Of a stretch of 64,000 nt of DNA, positions 39,730 to 49,615 are shown piece by piece (the stretch's first letter is position 1; every line of letters starts with the position of its first letter). Position numbers and translations under genes: made by a program. The notes under the pieces were generated by a model. It saw nothing but the letters and a program-made list of their open reading frames with translations, did not search any database and was not told the origin of the DNA. Location of the stretch: positions 301,401-365,400 of the forward strand of contig NZ_KB890755.1 in assembly GCF_000373245.1 (NCBI RefSeq), in the 5' to 3' direction. The stretch is from Echinicola pacifica DSM 19836 (lineage in GTDB: Bacteria > Bacteroidota > Bacteroidia > Cytophagales > Cyclobacteriaceae).

Positions 39730-40833
39730 TTAGATCCTTTCTAGTTTGATGGGTGGGGTATGGTGCGCATTCCACTGGCAGATATAGAGGTTTTTGTCCT
39801 CATCCACACATACATCATGGCCGTGGTTAAATAGCGGATTCTCCGCGCGATACATCTGCTGTAGCTCTCCATCGACATATTCGGGAGCCGTACCGCCTGG
39901 ATTGGAGACCACTCGGTCACCCTCCATCACTGTCACAAAACCCGTGTCTCTCACCCACCCCTTGTTTTCCTCGCGGGTCTTACTCCAGCAGACACCCGCA
40001 TAGAGATTATCTCCATCGAATACCGGCCGGCAAACAAATAATCCCGGTAAGGATACGGTTTTTACATATTGCCCGTCAAGGGTAAAATATTTAAAGCAAT
40101 TCTCTGTTCTGGAGGTGCACACCAGCATGGGTTTTGGTCCTCGCAGGTCCACGGCCACCCCGTGTGCATTCTGAAGGTTTTCGTCAGGATTGGCATTATC
40201 ATGCCCCCCAAATCGACGGATAAATTGCCCATTATGGTCATATTGAAGGATATAATCTGAGCCATAGCCATCTGCCACATAGACATCCCCATTGGGACCC
40301 ACGGCGATTTCGGTCGGCATATAGGGCTGATCTTCCTTATACACCCCGATGGTGTGAGGGTCCGGAAGATTAAAAATCAGGCGGCCATTGATATCTGTTT
40401 TGGACACAAATCCTGCCTGGCGCTGCATCTTACCCTGTCGGTCCTGAAACCAGCCACAGTCTGCGATATACAATACATCCTCCTCACCCTCCTGGTGCAG
40501 GGTAAGTCCATGCCCGCCGGGATACTGAGTACCCCAGTGGTCCAGGAGCTTCCCGGATTTATCAAATACCAGAATATTATTGTCAGTATGATCACCTATC
40601 ATGAGCAAGCGTCCCTTGCTGTCCATCACCATCTCGTGGCAATTGAGGATAGAGGTATAGGCGGCACCTATTTTGGCCCAGTCCTTATGTACTTTATATT
40701 GATAGTCACCATGTCCCACGATGAGCTCATCGGCAGGCTTATTTGTATGAAGGGCAAAACTCCAGCGAGGCATCATGCTGGCTGCGCCGAGGGCCATGGC
40801 CGAATTTCCTATAAACTTTCTTCTTGAATTCAT
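39730..40833 (-). CDS. Tat-exported NHL-repeat beta-propeller protein
   Basis: 367 residues. The N-terminus carries a twin-arginine signal (SRRKFIGNSAMALGAAS). The body has NHL repeats: KGRLLMIGDHTDNNILVFD, NGDVYVADGYGSDYILQYD, NAHGVAVDLRG, KNLYICQW. Such six-bladed propellers bind ligands or act as lactonase/lyase-like enzymes. A Tat signal suggests folding, perhaps with a cofactor, before export. It lies 2 bases after the DUF1501 gene and 2 bases before the cytochrome gene, so it belongs to this operon. No specific activity can be assigned. Confidence 0.82.
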   Translation of the reverse strand: MNSRRKFIGNSAMALGAASMMPRWSFALHTNKPADELIVGHGDYQYKVHKDWAKIGAAYTSILNCHEMVMDSKGRLLMIGDHTDNNILVFDKSGKLLDHWGTQYPGGHGLTLHQEGEEDVLYIADCGWFQDRQGKMQRQAGFVSKTDINGRLIFNLPDPHTIGVYKEDQPYMPTEIAVGPNGDVYVADGYGSDYILQYDHNGQFIRRFGGHDNANPDENLQNAHGVAVDLRGPKPMLVCTSRTENCFKYFTLDGQYVKTVSLPGLFVCRPVFDGDNLYAGVCWSKTREENKGWVRDTGFVTVMEGDRVVSNPGGTAPEYVDGELQQMYRAENPLFNHGHDVCVDEDKNLYICQWNAHHTPPIKLERI

Positions 40834-40835
40834 TT

Positions 40836-42329
40836 TTATACTAATATATCTTTAACAACATGACCCTCAACATCGGTAAGCCTAAAGCGCCTTCCCTGAT
40901 GCTTATAGATCAGTTTTTCGTGATTGATACCCATCAGGTGCATCAGGGTGGCATGGAAGTCATGGACGTGCACGGGATTTTCGGTTACATTATAACTGAA
41001 ATCATCCGTCGCACCATGAGTATATCCAGGCTTCACACCGGCTCCAGCCATCCACATGGTGAAGCAGCGTGGATGGTGATCCCTGCCGTAGTTTTGAGGG
41101 GTCAGCTTTCCTTGGGAATAGACAGTACGCCCAAATTCCCCACCCCAGATAACCAGGGTATCTTCCAGCATTCCACGTTGTTTGAGGTCTTTCAGCAAGG
41201 CTGCGGTGGCCTGATCGGTATTCTTACACTGATTGCGGATCCCTCCAGGCAGGTAATTATGCTGATCCCAACCTCTATGGTAAAGTTGCACAAACTTCAC
41301 CCCTTTCTCCAACAGCCTTCTGGCCATCAGGCAGTTGGCGGCATAGGTTCCTGAATCACGGCTGTCCTTTCCATACATATCAAAAACCTGATCGGGCTCA
41401 TCGGACATATCCGTAATCTCGGGCACCGAGGTCTGCATTCTATAGGACATCTCATATTGGGCGATACGCCCGAGGATCTCCGGATCACCATAGGCACTGT
41501 GCTGCATCTCGTTGAGTTGCTTCAAGTATTGCAGCATTTCCGCACGGTCCTCTCCGTCATAGTTATCGGGATTATTGAGGAACAATACGGGATCTTTTCC
41601 GGAACGAAACTGCACTCCCTGATGCTGGGTGGGTAGGAAGCCATTTCCCCATAGTCGGGAATAAATAGGCTGTCCACCTGCATTTTTGGAGTTAAGGACG
41701 ATGAATGTCGGCAGGTTTTCGTTGGATGATCCCAGGCCATAGCTGATCCAGGAGCCGATGGAAGGCCTTCCCGGAAGCTGGTGCCCCGTTTGGAAAAAGG
41801 TAATTGCCGGATCATGATTGATCTGCTCGGTATGCATAGACTTGATGAAGCATAGGTCATCGACCATCTCCGCAGTGTGAGGCATCAGCTCACTGACCCA
41901 GGCCCGGCTTTCTCCATATTGGTCAAAATTATAAATACTCGGGGCGATGGGCAGGGAAGACTGCTGCGCACTCATGCCCGTAAGGCGCTGTTCGCCGCGG
42001 ACACTTGGTGGAAGCTCTTTGCCAAACATATCCATAAGCTTAGGCTTATAATCAAAGGTCTCTATCTGAGAAGGTCCTCCACTTTGGAAGAGATAGACAA
42101 TTCTCTTGGCCTTGGGGATATGATGAGGAAGGCCTTCCAGCCCTCCGCTACCCACGGTAGGGATGCTTTGGCCTCCGGCAAATAGTTTTTCTGAGCCAAA
42201 TAGACTCCCCAGTGCTAGAGCACCCAGCCCCATAGAGGTTTTGGTGAGAAACTGCCTTCTATCGATTTTTCTTTCTTCCTGCTGCATCTCCTGATCAGCA
42301 GATCGTAAAATATCATGATGGTGACACAT
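40836..42329 (-). CDS. Tat-exported DUF1501 protein
   Basis: 497 residues. A twin-arginine signal sits at residues about 23-50 (DRRQFLTKTSMGLGALALGS), behind a short His-rich start (MCHHHDIL). The rest matches DUF1501, a family of the alkaline phosphatase/sulfatase-like superfamily usually encoded beside DUF1549/DUF1553 cytochromes: IETFDYKPKLMDMFGKELPPS, GDPEILGRIAQYEMSYRMQ, WGGEFGRTVYSQG and GRDHHPRCFTMWMAGAGVKPG are visible. It starts 3 bases after the large cytochrome gene. The biochemical role of DUF1501 is not known to me. Confidence 0.85.
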   Translation of the reverse strand: MCHHHDILRSADQEMQQEERKIDRRQFLTKTSMGLGALALGSLFGSEKLFAGGQSIPTVGSGGLEGLPHHIPKAKRIVYLFQSGGPSQIETFDYKPKLMDMFGKELPPSVRGEQRLTGMSAQQSSLPIAPSIYNFDQYGESRAWVSELMPHTAEMVDDLCFIKSMHTEQINHDPAITFFQTGHQLPGRPSIGSWISYGLGSSNENLPTFIVLNSKNAGGQPIYSRLWGNGFLPTQHQGVQFRSGKDPVLFLNNPDNYDGEDRAEMLQYLKQLNEMQHSAYGDPEILGRIAQYEMSYRMQTSVPEITDMSDEPDQVFDMYGKDSRDSGTYAANCLMARRLLEKGVKFVQLYHRGWDQHNYLPGGIRNQCKNTDQATAALLKDLKQRGMLEDTLVIWGGEFGRTVYSQGKLTPQNYGRDHHPRCFTMWMAGAGVKPGYTHGATDDFSYNVTENPVHVHDFHATLMHLMGINHEKLIYKHQGRRFRLTDVEGHVVKDILV

Positions 42330-42332
42330 AGT

Positions 42333-45300
42333 TTATCTTTTGGTTATTGCTGCATCTGAATTAATAATTACACTCGCCACAACGGCATTGGCGGCGATAG
42401 ACAACTGGTCCAGGCTAGGATCCAATTGGTATTCACCTGCTGCCAGCCAGCCTTGGGCCTTCAGGGGTTCTTTCACGAATTTATCATATTCTTTTTGTCG
42501 GAGTTCCACCAGCAGATCGAGTTCATTGGCCTTGGGCTCCCGGCCCGTCAGCTTGATGAAAGTCTGAGCGATGGAGGATTTGTCCTGCTCTTTACGAGCC
42601 ATTTCCTCCCCTAGTTTTTTGGATATCTCCACGAATGTAGGGTCGTTCAATAAGACCAAAGCTTGCAGTGGAGTATTCGTTTTCTGTCTTCTCACCGTAC
42701 ACTCACTTCGATCAGGTTGGTCAAAAGTGGATTGGGTGGGATTAGGGACCGTCCTTTTCCATAAGGTATAGATAGACCTGCGATAGAGGTTTTCGCCCGT
42801 ATCCTGGATATACTCATCAGCATTCATCGCCCATAGTCCTTCGGGCTGATAAGGTCTCACGCTCTTCCCGCCTACCTTGTCCACAAGCAGCCCACTTGCT
42901 GCCAGACCATTATCACGGATGACCTCACTGCTCAGCCTTACCTTTGGCCCTCGGGAGAGGTAGGTATTATCAGGGTCCATTTTTCTTATTTCCTCAGTGA
43001 CCTTCGAAGACTGCCTATAGGTGGCAGACATGACGATCTGCTTATTGAGTGCTTTCACATCCCAGCCACTTTCGCGGAAGGTATTGGCCAGGTAATCCAG
43101 CAATCGAGGGTGAGAAGGTAGCTCCCCTTGGTTTCCGAAGTCCTCACTAGACTTCACGATGCCTCTGCCAAAGAAATTTTGCCAGTAGCGGTTTACCGCC
43201 ACCCTAGCTGTAAGAGGATGATCGGGATGAAATAGCCATTTGGCCAATCCTAGTCTGTTTTTTGGGAAATCTTCCGGCATAGGAAGGATACTTTCGGGAA
43301 CATCAGGCTCCAATTCTTCCCCATGCTCACTATATAATCCCCGCTCCAGCAGGTAGGTTTTTCGCTTCTCCTCCATCTCCTTCATGATCATCACTTCCGG
43401 CACCTTCTGTGTGCTGTCCACCAGCGCGGCCCGGGTTTTCATCAGCTCCTGCTCTGCCTGCTGATAGGGGCTATAGAGATGCTTTAGGTAATATTCGGAA
43501 AGCAATTTTTTCTCTGCTGCACTGAGCTGCTCCGGAGATTTCTTCAGCAGAGCTGCATAATCCTGCTCTGCCCAGGCCGATACCTCCAATGCAGTCAGCT
43601 CCCGGCTATACACTTGGATATCATCCACCAAGCCATCCTTGATACCGAAGCCCCTCCATCTCGCACCGATCATAAGGCCGGGCTCTATCGGCGAACTATA
43701 AATCTGATCTTCGTAATTTCCAAAAACTATATCCTTATATAAGTTGTCAGTGACCAATTTCATTTTCATTTCCTGGCCATTCATAAATAAGCGTAAACCT
43801 TCCGCCTTGCTCGATCCATCATAGGTCATCGCGACATGTACCCACTTATTTCGTGGCACCTCGCCTAGACTGTGTTTTTCGATGGCATTATCCGGCCAGG
43901 TATGCGCCAGCAGGAGCTCCAATTTATTGTCCCGCAGGTACAGATGGTAGCCTTTATAGCTGTGCAATCTTGCTCCCTGGTTTTTATGGAAGATCACCCC
44001 TTCTTTCACCGAATCCGGCAGGTGAACCCATAGTCCTATACTGAAAGCATCATTTCTCTTATATATGCCCACAGGTTTCAGGTCGATCCATGCATCACCG
44101 TCCAGCTTCAGGGCCTTGCCTTTTCGTCCCTCCACATAGGTTGGTTGCTCACCTTTGGTAGCATCGCGATCCATTTTTCCTGATTTGCCGGTTTGGCTAT
44201 TGGTGAGGTTGTCATTAAGGTTAAATTTCCCTGCCAACGCGGAATTTAGCGGCATCGTTAACTTCTGGTATCCCTGGCTGTCGATCCACTGATCGGCTTC
44301 AGCCTTTCCTGCATCTGCCGCCTTTTTGAGCTTGGTAGCATCTTTGCTTTCCATCTCTTTTAGATAGGCCAGTACCTTCTCCTGCTTCTCATTTGGCCAG
44401 AGCATATTAGGAACGGGGATGTCTCCTGGATCCCAGGATATCTGTCCGGTTTCGTTGAGGTTATTGAAGAAACCATAAAACTGATAGAAATCTTTCTGAG
44501 AGATGGGGTCATATTTATGATCATGACATCTGGCGCAGGCCAGTGTCAGAGCCATCGCTCCCTGCCCCAGGACGGAGGCACGATCCGCGACATATTCCAC
44601 TCTAAACTCCTCATCCACGATCCCACCTTCCATGTTTTGCGGGTGAAGTCTATTAAATCCTGTGGCCAAGAGCATCTCCTTGGTGGGATTAGGGTATAAA
44701 TCACCCGCGATCTGCCAACTCAGGAACTGCTCATAAGGCATATTATTATTGAAGGAATTGATGACCCAGGTTCTCCAAGGGCTCATGTCCCGATAGCGAT
44801 CCACTTGGTAGCCATAGGTATCTGCATACCGAGCCACATCCATCCAATCCATCGCCATCTTCTCCCCATAGTGGGGCGATGCCAATAGTCTGTCCACCTG
44901 CTTTTCATAAGCATCAGCGGATTTATCATTCACAAAAGCTTCTATTTCTTCTGGGCTAGGTGGCAGACCGGTGAGGTCTAGTGAAAGCCTACGCAGCAAA
45001 AGTGGACGCTCCTCCTCAGGTGAGGGAGCGAGTTTTTGGTTGGCTAAGGTAAGGGCAACGAACTGGTCGATATCATTCTTCACCCAGTCCTTGGCGGAAG
45101 TTTTGGGAACTTCCACCTCTTTAGGCTTCTGAAATGCCCAATGGGGCTCATATACAGCACCATCTTCGATCCATTTGATTAGAATGGCCTTTTCCTTGTC
45201 CGTCAAGGTGAGGTTTGAGCCCGGGCTGGGCATCATATAGTCCTCATCGTGACTGAGTATCCGCTTTACCATCTCACTTTTGGAAGGTTTGCCAGGAACT

Positions 45301-45557
45301 ATGGCCTTTTCGCCAGAGTCACCAGCGCCATAGGCCGTCTCCGCTTCGTGCAACTGGAGGCCGGCTTTGATCGTGCCCTTGTCCGGTCCATGACAGGCAA
45401 AGCACTTATCGGATAAGACCGGCTTTACATGGACATTAAAATCCAGCTGCTCCGGCAAATCATTATACACTTCTTGTATTTCTGGCGGAACAGATTCCGA
45501 ACAGGACCAGAACAATATACTTATCCACAAAAAGTTTAAATAAACAAGTCTTTTCAT
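42333..45557 (-). CDS. PSD1/DUF1549/LamG/DUF1553 cytochrome lipoprotein
   Basis: 1074 residues, lipoprotein signal with Cys19 (LFWSC). An N-terminal planctomycete-type cytochrome c domain has heme motif C52-FAC-H56. DUF1549 follows (about 155-350), ending in a second CXXCH motif, C341-ARC-H345 (CHDHKYDPIS). A LamG/concanavalin-like domain at about 450-670 (FSIGLWVHLPDS, HVAMTYDGSS, GLVDDIQVYSREL) is a likely carbohydrate-binding module. DUF1553 fills about 780-1050 (HPLTARVAVNRYWQNFFGRG, RRSIYTLWKRTVPNPT). First gene of a four-gene operon inside the agar locus, divergent from an AraC regulator. A redox reaction on a glycan is the natural guess but unproven. Confidence 0.9.
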   Translation of the reverse strand: MKRLVYLNFLWISILFWSCSESVPPEIQEVYNDLPEQLDFNVHVKPVLSDKCFACHGPDKGTIKAGLQLHEAETAYGAGDSGEKAIVPGKPSKSEMVKRILSHDEDYMMPSPGSNLTLTDKEKAILIKWIEDGAVYEPHWAFQKPKEVEVPKTSAKDWVKNDIDQFVALTLANQKLAPSPEEERPLLLRRLSLDLTGLPPSPEEIEAFVNDKSADAYEKQVDRLLASPHYGEKMAMDWMDVARYADTYGYQVDRYRDMSPWRTWVINSFNNNMPYEQFLSWQIAGDLYPNPTKEMLLATGFNRLHPQNMEGGIVDEEFRVEYVADRASVLGQGAMALTLACARCHDHKYDPISQKDFYQFYGFFNNLNETGQISWDPGDIPVPNMLWPNEKQEKVLAYLKEMESKDATKLKKAADAGKAEADQWIDSQGYQKLTMPLNSALAGKFNLNDNLTNSQTGKSGKMDRDATKGEQPTYVEGRKGKALKLDGDAWIDLKPVGIYKRNDAFSIGLWVHLPDSVKEGVIFHKNQGARLHSYKGYHLYLRDNKLELLLAHTWPDNAIEKHSLGEVPRNKWVHVAMTYDGSSKAEGLRLFMNGQEMKMKLVTDNLYKDIVFGNYEDQIYSSPIEPGLMIGARWRGFGIKDGLVDDIQVYSRELTALEVSAWAEQDYAALLKKSPEQLSAAEKKLLSEYYLKHLYSPYQQAEQELMKTRAALVDSTQKVPEVMIMKEMEEKRKTYLLERGLYSEHGEELEPDVPESILPMPEDFPKNRLGLAKWLFHPDHPLTARVAVNRYWQNFFGRGIVKSSEDFGNQGELPSHPRLLDYLANTFRESGWDVKALNKQIVMSATYRQSSKVTEEIRKMDPDNTYLSRGPKVRLSSEVIRDNGLAASGLLVDKVGGKSVRPYQPEGLWAMNADEYIQDTGENLYRRSIYTLWKRTVPNPTQSTFDQPDRSECTVRRQKTNTPLQALVLLNDPTFVEISKKLGEEMARKEQDKSSIAQTFIKLTGREPKANELDLLVELRQKEYDKFVKEPLKAQGWLAAGEYQLDPSLDQLSIAANAVVASVIINSDAAITKR

Positions 45558-45592
45558 AATAGGGCTAGATTGCTAATTTTCATTTATCAAAT

Positions 45593-45658
45593 ATGAATAT
45601 TTAGAATTAAATAATTATATATCTTTACGGCATATAAATATACATTTCCGATATTCAT
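45593..45658. promoter_or_regulatory. Divergent promoter region with inverted repeat
   Basis: ATGAATAT (45593-45600) and ATATTCAT (45651-45658) are exact inverted copies within the 110-base AT-rich gap between the cytochrome operon and the araC-type gene. They may be half-sites for the AraC regulator. Confidence 0.4.
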
Positions 45659-45667
45659 CAATACACA

Positions 45668-46534
45668 ATGCAACTTGACACTATCCAATTTCACCTATTA
45701 AATGCTGCCAAGGTCCACCTGGATACTCGCTGGGATTATGATAACGTGATCAGCCCTTTTTATAGACTCTATCTCGTGACCGAAGGCAGTGGGAAAGTTT
45801 ACCATTCCAGCAAGGAATATATCCTTAAACCCGGCTTTCTTTATCTCATCCCCAGCTTTACTTATGGCAGGTATATTTGTCAGGATTTCCAGACCCAATA
45901 TTACCTCGGAGTCATGGAGGAAATTGGAGAAGCTGGTTCTGTATTTGACCATTATCACTTCCACCATGAAGTACGGGCCACTGCCATCGATGAGGATTTA
46001 TTTCAGCGAATCATCGAGCTGAACCCCAATCGACATCTGATCAATGATGACCCCAAATCTTATGATAATTATACCACTCTATCTACCTTCAAATCCAAAA
46101 ACCACAGCTTAAGTCCCTCTTGTTCTCTTGAAACCAATGGCTTGATTCGCATTCTTTTTTCCCGATTTATCCGACAAGCCAAAATCTCCGAAGGCAATAC
46201 CATCAGTGAAAGTAAAATCCTGGAATCAACTAAATTTATCCGGCAAAACCTCCATATGGACCTCACCGTGCAGATGGTGGCCGATGCAGTGAATTTAAGT
46301 GCGGATTATTATTCGAGTTTATTTCAGAAAACCTTCGGAATAAGGCCATTGAAATACATTCAATCGCGGAAAATCGAAAGAGCTCAGGTACTGCTTGCTA
46401 GCACCAAAGACCCCTTAGCGGTAATCGCCGAGAAGATCGGACTGGAGTATGTAAGCTATTTCTCCAGACTCTTCAAAGCTCATACCGGCAAGACCCCCGG
46501 GGAATACAGGAAGGACCTATGGGGCAAACGCTAA
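45668..46534 (+). CDS. AraC-family transcriptional regulator
   Basis: 288 residues. The N-terminal half is a cupin-like sensor domain (FYRLYLVTEGSGKVYHSSKEYILKPGFLYLIP, about 30-75). The C-terminal 100 residues carry the two AraC helix-turn-helices: MDLTVQMVADAVNLSADYYSSLFQKTFG and DPLAVIAEKIGLEYVSYFSRLFKAHTGKTPGEYR. It is transcribed divergently from the PSD1/DUF1501 operon across a 110-base gap and convergently to the sulfatase at 46560. The position makes it the likely switch for the cytochrome operon. The effector is presumably a sugar from the same glycan. Confidence 0.9.
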   Translation: MQLDTIQFHLLNAAKVHLDTRWDYDNVISPFYRLYLVTEGSGKVYHSSKEYILKPGFLYLIPSFTYGRYICQDFQTQYYLGVMEEIGEAGSVFDHYHFHHEVRATAIDEDLFQRIIELNPNRHLINDDPKSYDNYTTLSTFKSKNHSLSPSCSLETNGLIRILFSRFIRQAKISEGNTISESKILESTKFIRQNLHMDLTVQMVADAVNLSADYYSSLFQKTFGIRPLKYIQSRKIERAQVLLASTKDPLAVIAEKIGLEYVSYFSRLFKAHTGKTPGEYRKDLWGKR

Positions 46535-46559
46535 TTCGCAGGCCCTTCCCTATTCTCCT

Positions 46560-47993
46560 TTAGTCCTCCGGGTAATGCTTACGGTACTTGTCCATTCGCT
46601 CCATGGCCTTGCCTTCATACTCTCTAAGCAGCTGCCATTTTGGACGCTCCAGAGTCAGCTCCCATTCGAAGAGTTCTTTATACATTTCCCGTACCAGCGC
46701 TGGGTTTTCGCTGGCCAGATCTTTTTCTTCCGCTTGGTCCGTGGACAGGTCGTACAATTCCGCTGGCCGATCAGGAAAACGCAGCAGCTTCCAGTCTCCT
46801 TTTCTGATAGCGCCTCTATTTTCCTTTTTCCAATACAGCTTTTCATGCGGGCGGGCACTCTGCTCCCCTTTCAGATAATGCAATATATCTAGGCCATCCA
46901 AACCCTCAAGATCTTCCACTTCCCCACCGGCTGCAGCATAGAAGGTCGGCAGTAGGTCCAAGGTGGACACAGGATAGGGGTATTGGCCCCCTGCTCCCAG
47001 CTCACGAGGATATTTGATGATAAACGGAACCCTGATTCCTCCTTCCAGATGGTTGGCTTTGGTGCCACTTAGTGGGTAATTATTGGCAGCACTAGCATCT
47101 GTAGGCCCACCATTATCATTGGTAAAAATCACCAGAGTATTTTCTTCTAAACCTAGTTGCTTTAGCCGATCCAAAACCTGCCCACAAGCCCGGTCCATAG
47201 CCAGGGTCATGGCCGCCATCTGCTTTCTTTTTCCCGTAAGACCAGTGATTTTCGCCATATCCTCGGCTGTAGCTTCCAGTGGTGTATGCACGGCATTGAA
47301 AGACAGATAAAGGAAGAAAGGCTGATCGCTATTCTCCTCTATAAACCTACAGGCCTCATCTGCAAACACATCCGTGAGGTATCCCTTTGACTCTTCATAA
47401 TGGCCAAATCCTCGCTCAAGCCTATCCTCCGGCCTTGCCTCCTGCTGGCTTTCTGACAGTTCGAAATAACTCCTAGCTCCTCCCCGGAAGCCAAAAAACT
47501 CATCAAAGCCTCTGTTCAAAGGATGATACTCATCGGCAGAGCCCATATGCCATTTGCCAATAACCATGGACTTATAACCTAATGGTTTCAGGTAATCGCC
47601 CATCGTCTGCAGTCCCAGCGGTAAGCCCATTTGGTCACCCTGCAAGCCTGCACTGCTCATATATCCAGGTACATTATTTTCCTCAAAGCCAAACCGCTGC
47701 TGATACATACCCGTCAGCATGCCAGCTCTCGAAGGGCCGCAAACCGCCGCAGTGACATAAAACTGCTCCAATTCCACCCCTTCTCTGGCGAGCTGGTCGA
47801 GATGAGGCGTGGGAAAATGTGGATTGCCCTGAAAGCCAAAATCATAATATCCTGCATCGTCGCTGAAGAGCAAGACGATATTAGGCTTTTTAGTTTGGGC
47901 AGCGAGTGGGTTGCTGTGCAGCAAAATAAACAGCAGCAAGCTCCCACAAAGCATGTAAATAAGTCGAGTGAAGTTGGTGACAAGAAATTTCAT
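46560..47993 (-). CDS. Exported S1-type sulfatase
   Basis: 477 residues, signal peptide ending near LAAQ (about residue 33). The metal site [13 protein letters not shown] is at about 41-53, the formylglycine motif C85[10 protein letters not shown] follows, then VIGKWHMGS and [12 protein letters not shown]. The C-terminal [22 protein letters not shown] is typical of N-acetylgalactosamine-6-sulfatase-like S1 enzymes. It follows the second GH117 gene by 2 bases, so the pair may remove sulfate and anhydro- or L-galactose from the same oligosaccharide. Probably periplasmic. Confidence 0.9.
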   Translation of the reverse strand: MKFLVTNFTRLIYMLCGSLLLFILLHSNPLAAQTKKPNIVLLFSDDAGYYDFGFQGNPHFPTPHLDQLAREGVELEQFYVTAAVCGPSRAGMLTGMYQQRFGFEENNVPGYMSSAGLQGDQMGLPLGLQTMGDYLKPLGYKSMVIGKWHMGSADEYHPLNRGFDEFFGFRGGARSYFELSESQQEARPEDRLERGFGHYEESKGYLTDVFADEACRFIEENSDQPFFLYLSFNAVHTPLEATAEDMAKITGLTGKRKQMAAMTLAMDRACGQVLDRLKQLGLEENTLVIFTNDNGGPTDASAANNYPLSGTKANHLEGGIRVPFIIKYPRELGAGGQYPYPVSTLDLLPTFYAAAGGEVEDLEGLDGLDILHYLKGEQSARPHEKLYWKKENRGAIRKGDWKLLRFPDRPAELYDLSTDQAEEKDLASENPALVREMYKELFEWELTLERPKWQLLREYEGKAMERMDKYRKHYPED

Positions 47994-47995
47994 CT

Positions 47996-49258
47996 TTATT
48001 CCTCTCCTTGAATCAGTCGTTTATTTTCTTCCTCTACTCTTTGTTTTTGCTTATTGCTAAGTCCATGCTGATAGTAGAAGTCTGGTTTATAATAGTAATT
48101 ATGATTTTTCATCTCCGGATCATTCACGTCCAGGCTCAGGTCACAGTCAAAGCGCAATAAAATGGCATGATTATGCTCCCAGTCGGTGGCATTGGTAAGG
48201 TGAGAGATGCCCCAGGTGATGCCATTTCCATAGCTGGTATTGGTAAAAGCGTCAGGCATAAATGGCCCTGCGGCGGTGGGCATTAGGTCGGTGATAGCGG
48301 CAATTTCAAAATTCACCCCATCCTCAGCATATTGCACGGTGAAGTGCTCATTACCATCCTTGATCACCAGGGCGGCAATGCCTTCCTTAAAGGGGAAAAG
48401 GGTGGTTTCGTGGCCTGAGTTGATGACAGGATTGAGGGGATGCTTTCGGAAAGGGCCAAGAGGATGCTCAGCGATTGCCAGTCCTTGCATGCGCACCAGG
48501 TTAGGATCTCCATCAAAGTCAGACTTATAATACAGGTATATTTTACCATCATGAACTATTGGCTGAGGATCATGGATAGAAAACTGATCCCATTCGCCAG
48601 CGGCGCCATTAGGGATAACTACCTCGTTATAGGCGGTCCATGGACCATCTGGTGAGTCGGCATAGGAAACTGCTACCGGGCAATCATCCCCTCGCTTGCC
48701 ACTGGCTTCCATGAAGCCTTGATAGTATAGGTAATATTTGCCTTCCCACTCCAAAATATCCGTCGTGGTCACAGATCTCCAGCCTACCTGCGGCTTGGGA
48801 GGCCTCGGCACGGCCACGCCCTGCTCTTCCCAATGGACGCCATCCTTGCTGGTGGCATACCAGATTTCGGAAAGATCCCAATCTGCCGAAGGAATGGTGT
48901 CGTTGGATTTGGCCGCTCCCTGCGGAGGCAAAGGAGTATTTCTATAGGTGTACCAAACGTAATATTTATCATTGGCAAATATCACCTTGGAAGGATCCCG
49001 TCTGGAGATGGTGCCATCGTGATTATGGTAATCAAAGCCCTTTAGTTCGGTATATTTGAATTGGCTGTAAAGCTCATTGTCCTCCGGGCGTGGGGCAGGA
49101 TAAGCATCATAATTACGATGCATCGCTGCGCTCAAAGGCATAGCCGGTTTTTCTTTGGGTAATACAAATGGGAAAGCCTGACTTTGCTCCTGCTGCGCAT
49201 TGGCTTGTCCAAAAAACACCGCACCACCGATTAGCGTAAAGACTATTTTCTTGATCAT
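47996..49258 (-). CDS. GH117-family glycoside hydrolase, second copy
   Basis: 420 residues with a Sec signal peptide (cleavage near ANAQ, residue 22), not a lipoprotein as for the first copy. Catalytic positions of GH117 are kept: D88 in SRRDPSKV, D230 in IHDPQPI, and H283-E284 in NSGHET. The rest differs strongly from the 36420 gene and the C-terminus is extended ([18 protein letters not shown] and a charged tail). GH117 has several clades, not all active on neoagarobiose. Being in an operon with a sulfatase, it may act on a sulfated or desulfated galactan oligosaccharide. The shared 15-base element lies upstream. Confidence 0.87.
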   Translation of the reverse strand: MIKKIVFTLIGGAVFFGQANAQQEQSQAFPFVLPKEKPAMPLSAAMHRNYDAYPAPRPEDNELYSQFKYTELKGFDYHNHDGTISRRDPSKVIFANDKYYVWYTYRNTPLPPQGAAKSNDTIPSADWDLSEIWYATSKDGVHWEEQGVAVPRPPKPQVGWRSVTTTDILEWEGKYYLYYQGFMEASGKRGDDCPVAVSYADSPDGPWTAYNEVVIPNGAAGEWDQFSIHDPQPIVHDGKIYLYYKSDFDGDPNLVRMQGLAIAEHPLGPFRKHPLNPVINSGHETTLFPFKEGIAALVIKDGNEHFTVQYAEDGVNFEIAAITDLMPTAAGPFMPDAFTNTSYGNGITWGISHLTNATDWEHNHAILLRFDCDLSLDVNDPEMKNHNYYYKPDFYYQHGLSNKQKQRVEEENKRLIQGEE

Positions 49259-49615
49259 GATTATTTAAGGTTATTTTATGTTCTTGTTAATTATTGATTC
49301 TCATCTCCCGTGATTTGAGGAGATCAGGCAAAGCTAATTTGCATCTATTAATTCAATAAAAGCATCTATAGCCACTAGACAAAAACTGTACAGGCGAATA
49401 TTTATCGTTTTGAAACAGCATTATTCTCTAACAATTAGATAAATTCAATTTCTGAAACTGAACAACATTTTGACGTCTTTTACCTTTTTTATATGGCTTA
49501 CAGCGAGGTTTTTCCTTCTTATTAAACATATGAGGTATTTATGTCAACAATTGCAGCCTAGACCTATCATGGATTAGATTAAGTTTACCCTTACAGAAAT
49601 CTAGACAAATTAAGA
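49259..49615. other. Divergent regulatory region
   Basis: A 357-base AT-rich spacer between the second GH117 gene and the TPR-LuxR regulator. It contains the shared element (49374-49388) and a related CTAGACAAAT at 49601-49610 just before the regulator start. No gene is seen in it. Confidence 0.5.
49374..49388 (-). promoter_or_regulatory. Shared element ACTAGACAAAAACTG, copy 2
   Basis: Exact 15-base match to 37793-37807; 116 bases before the start of the second GH117 gene. Confidence 0.5.
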
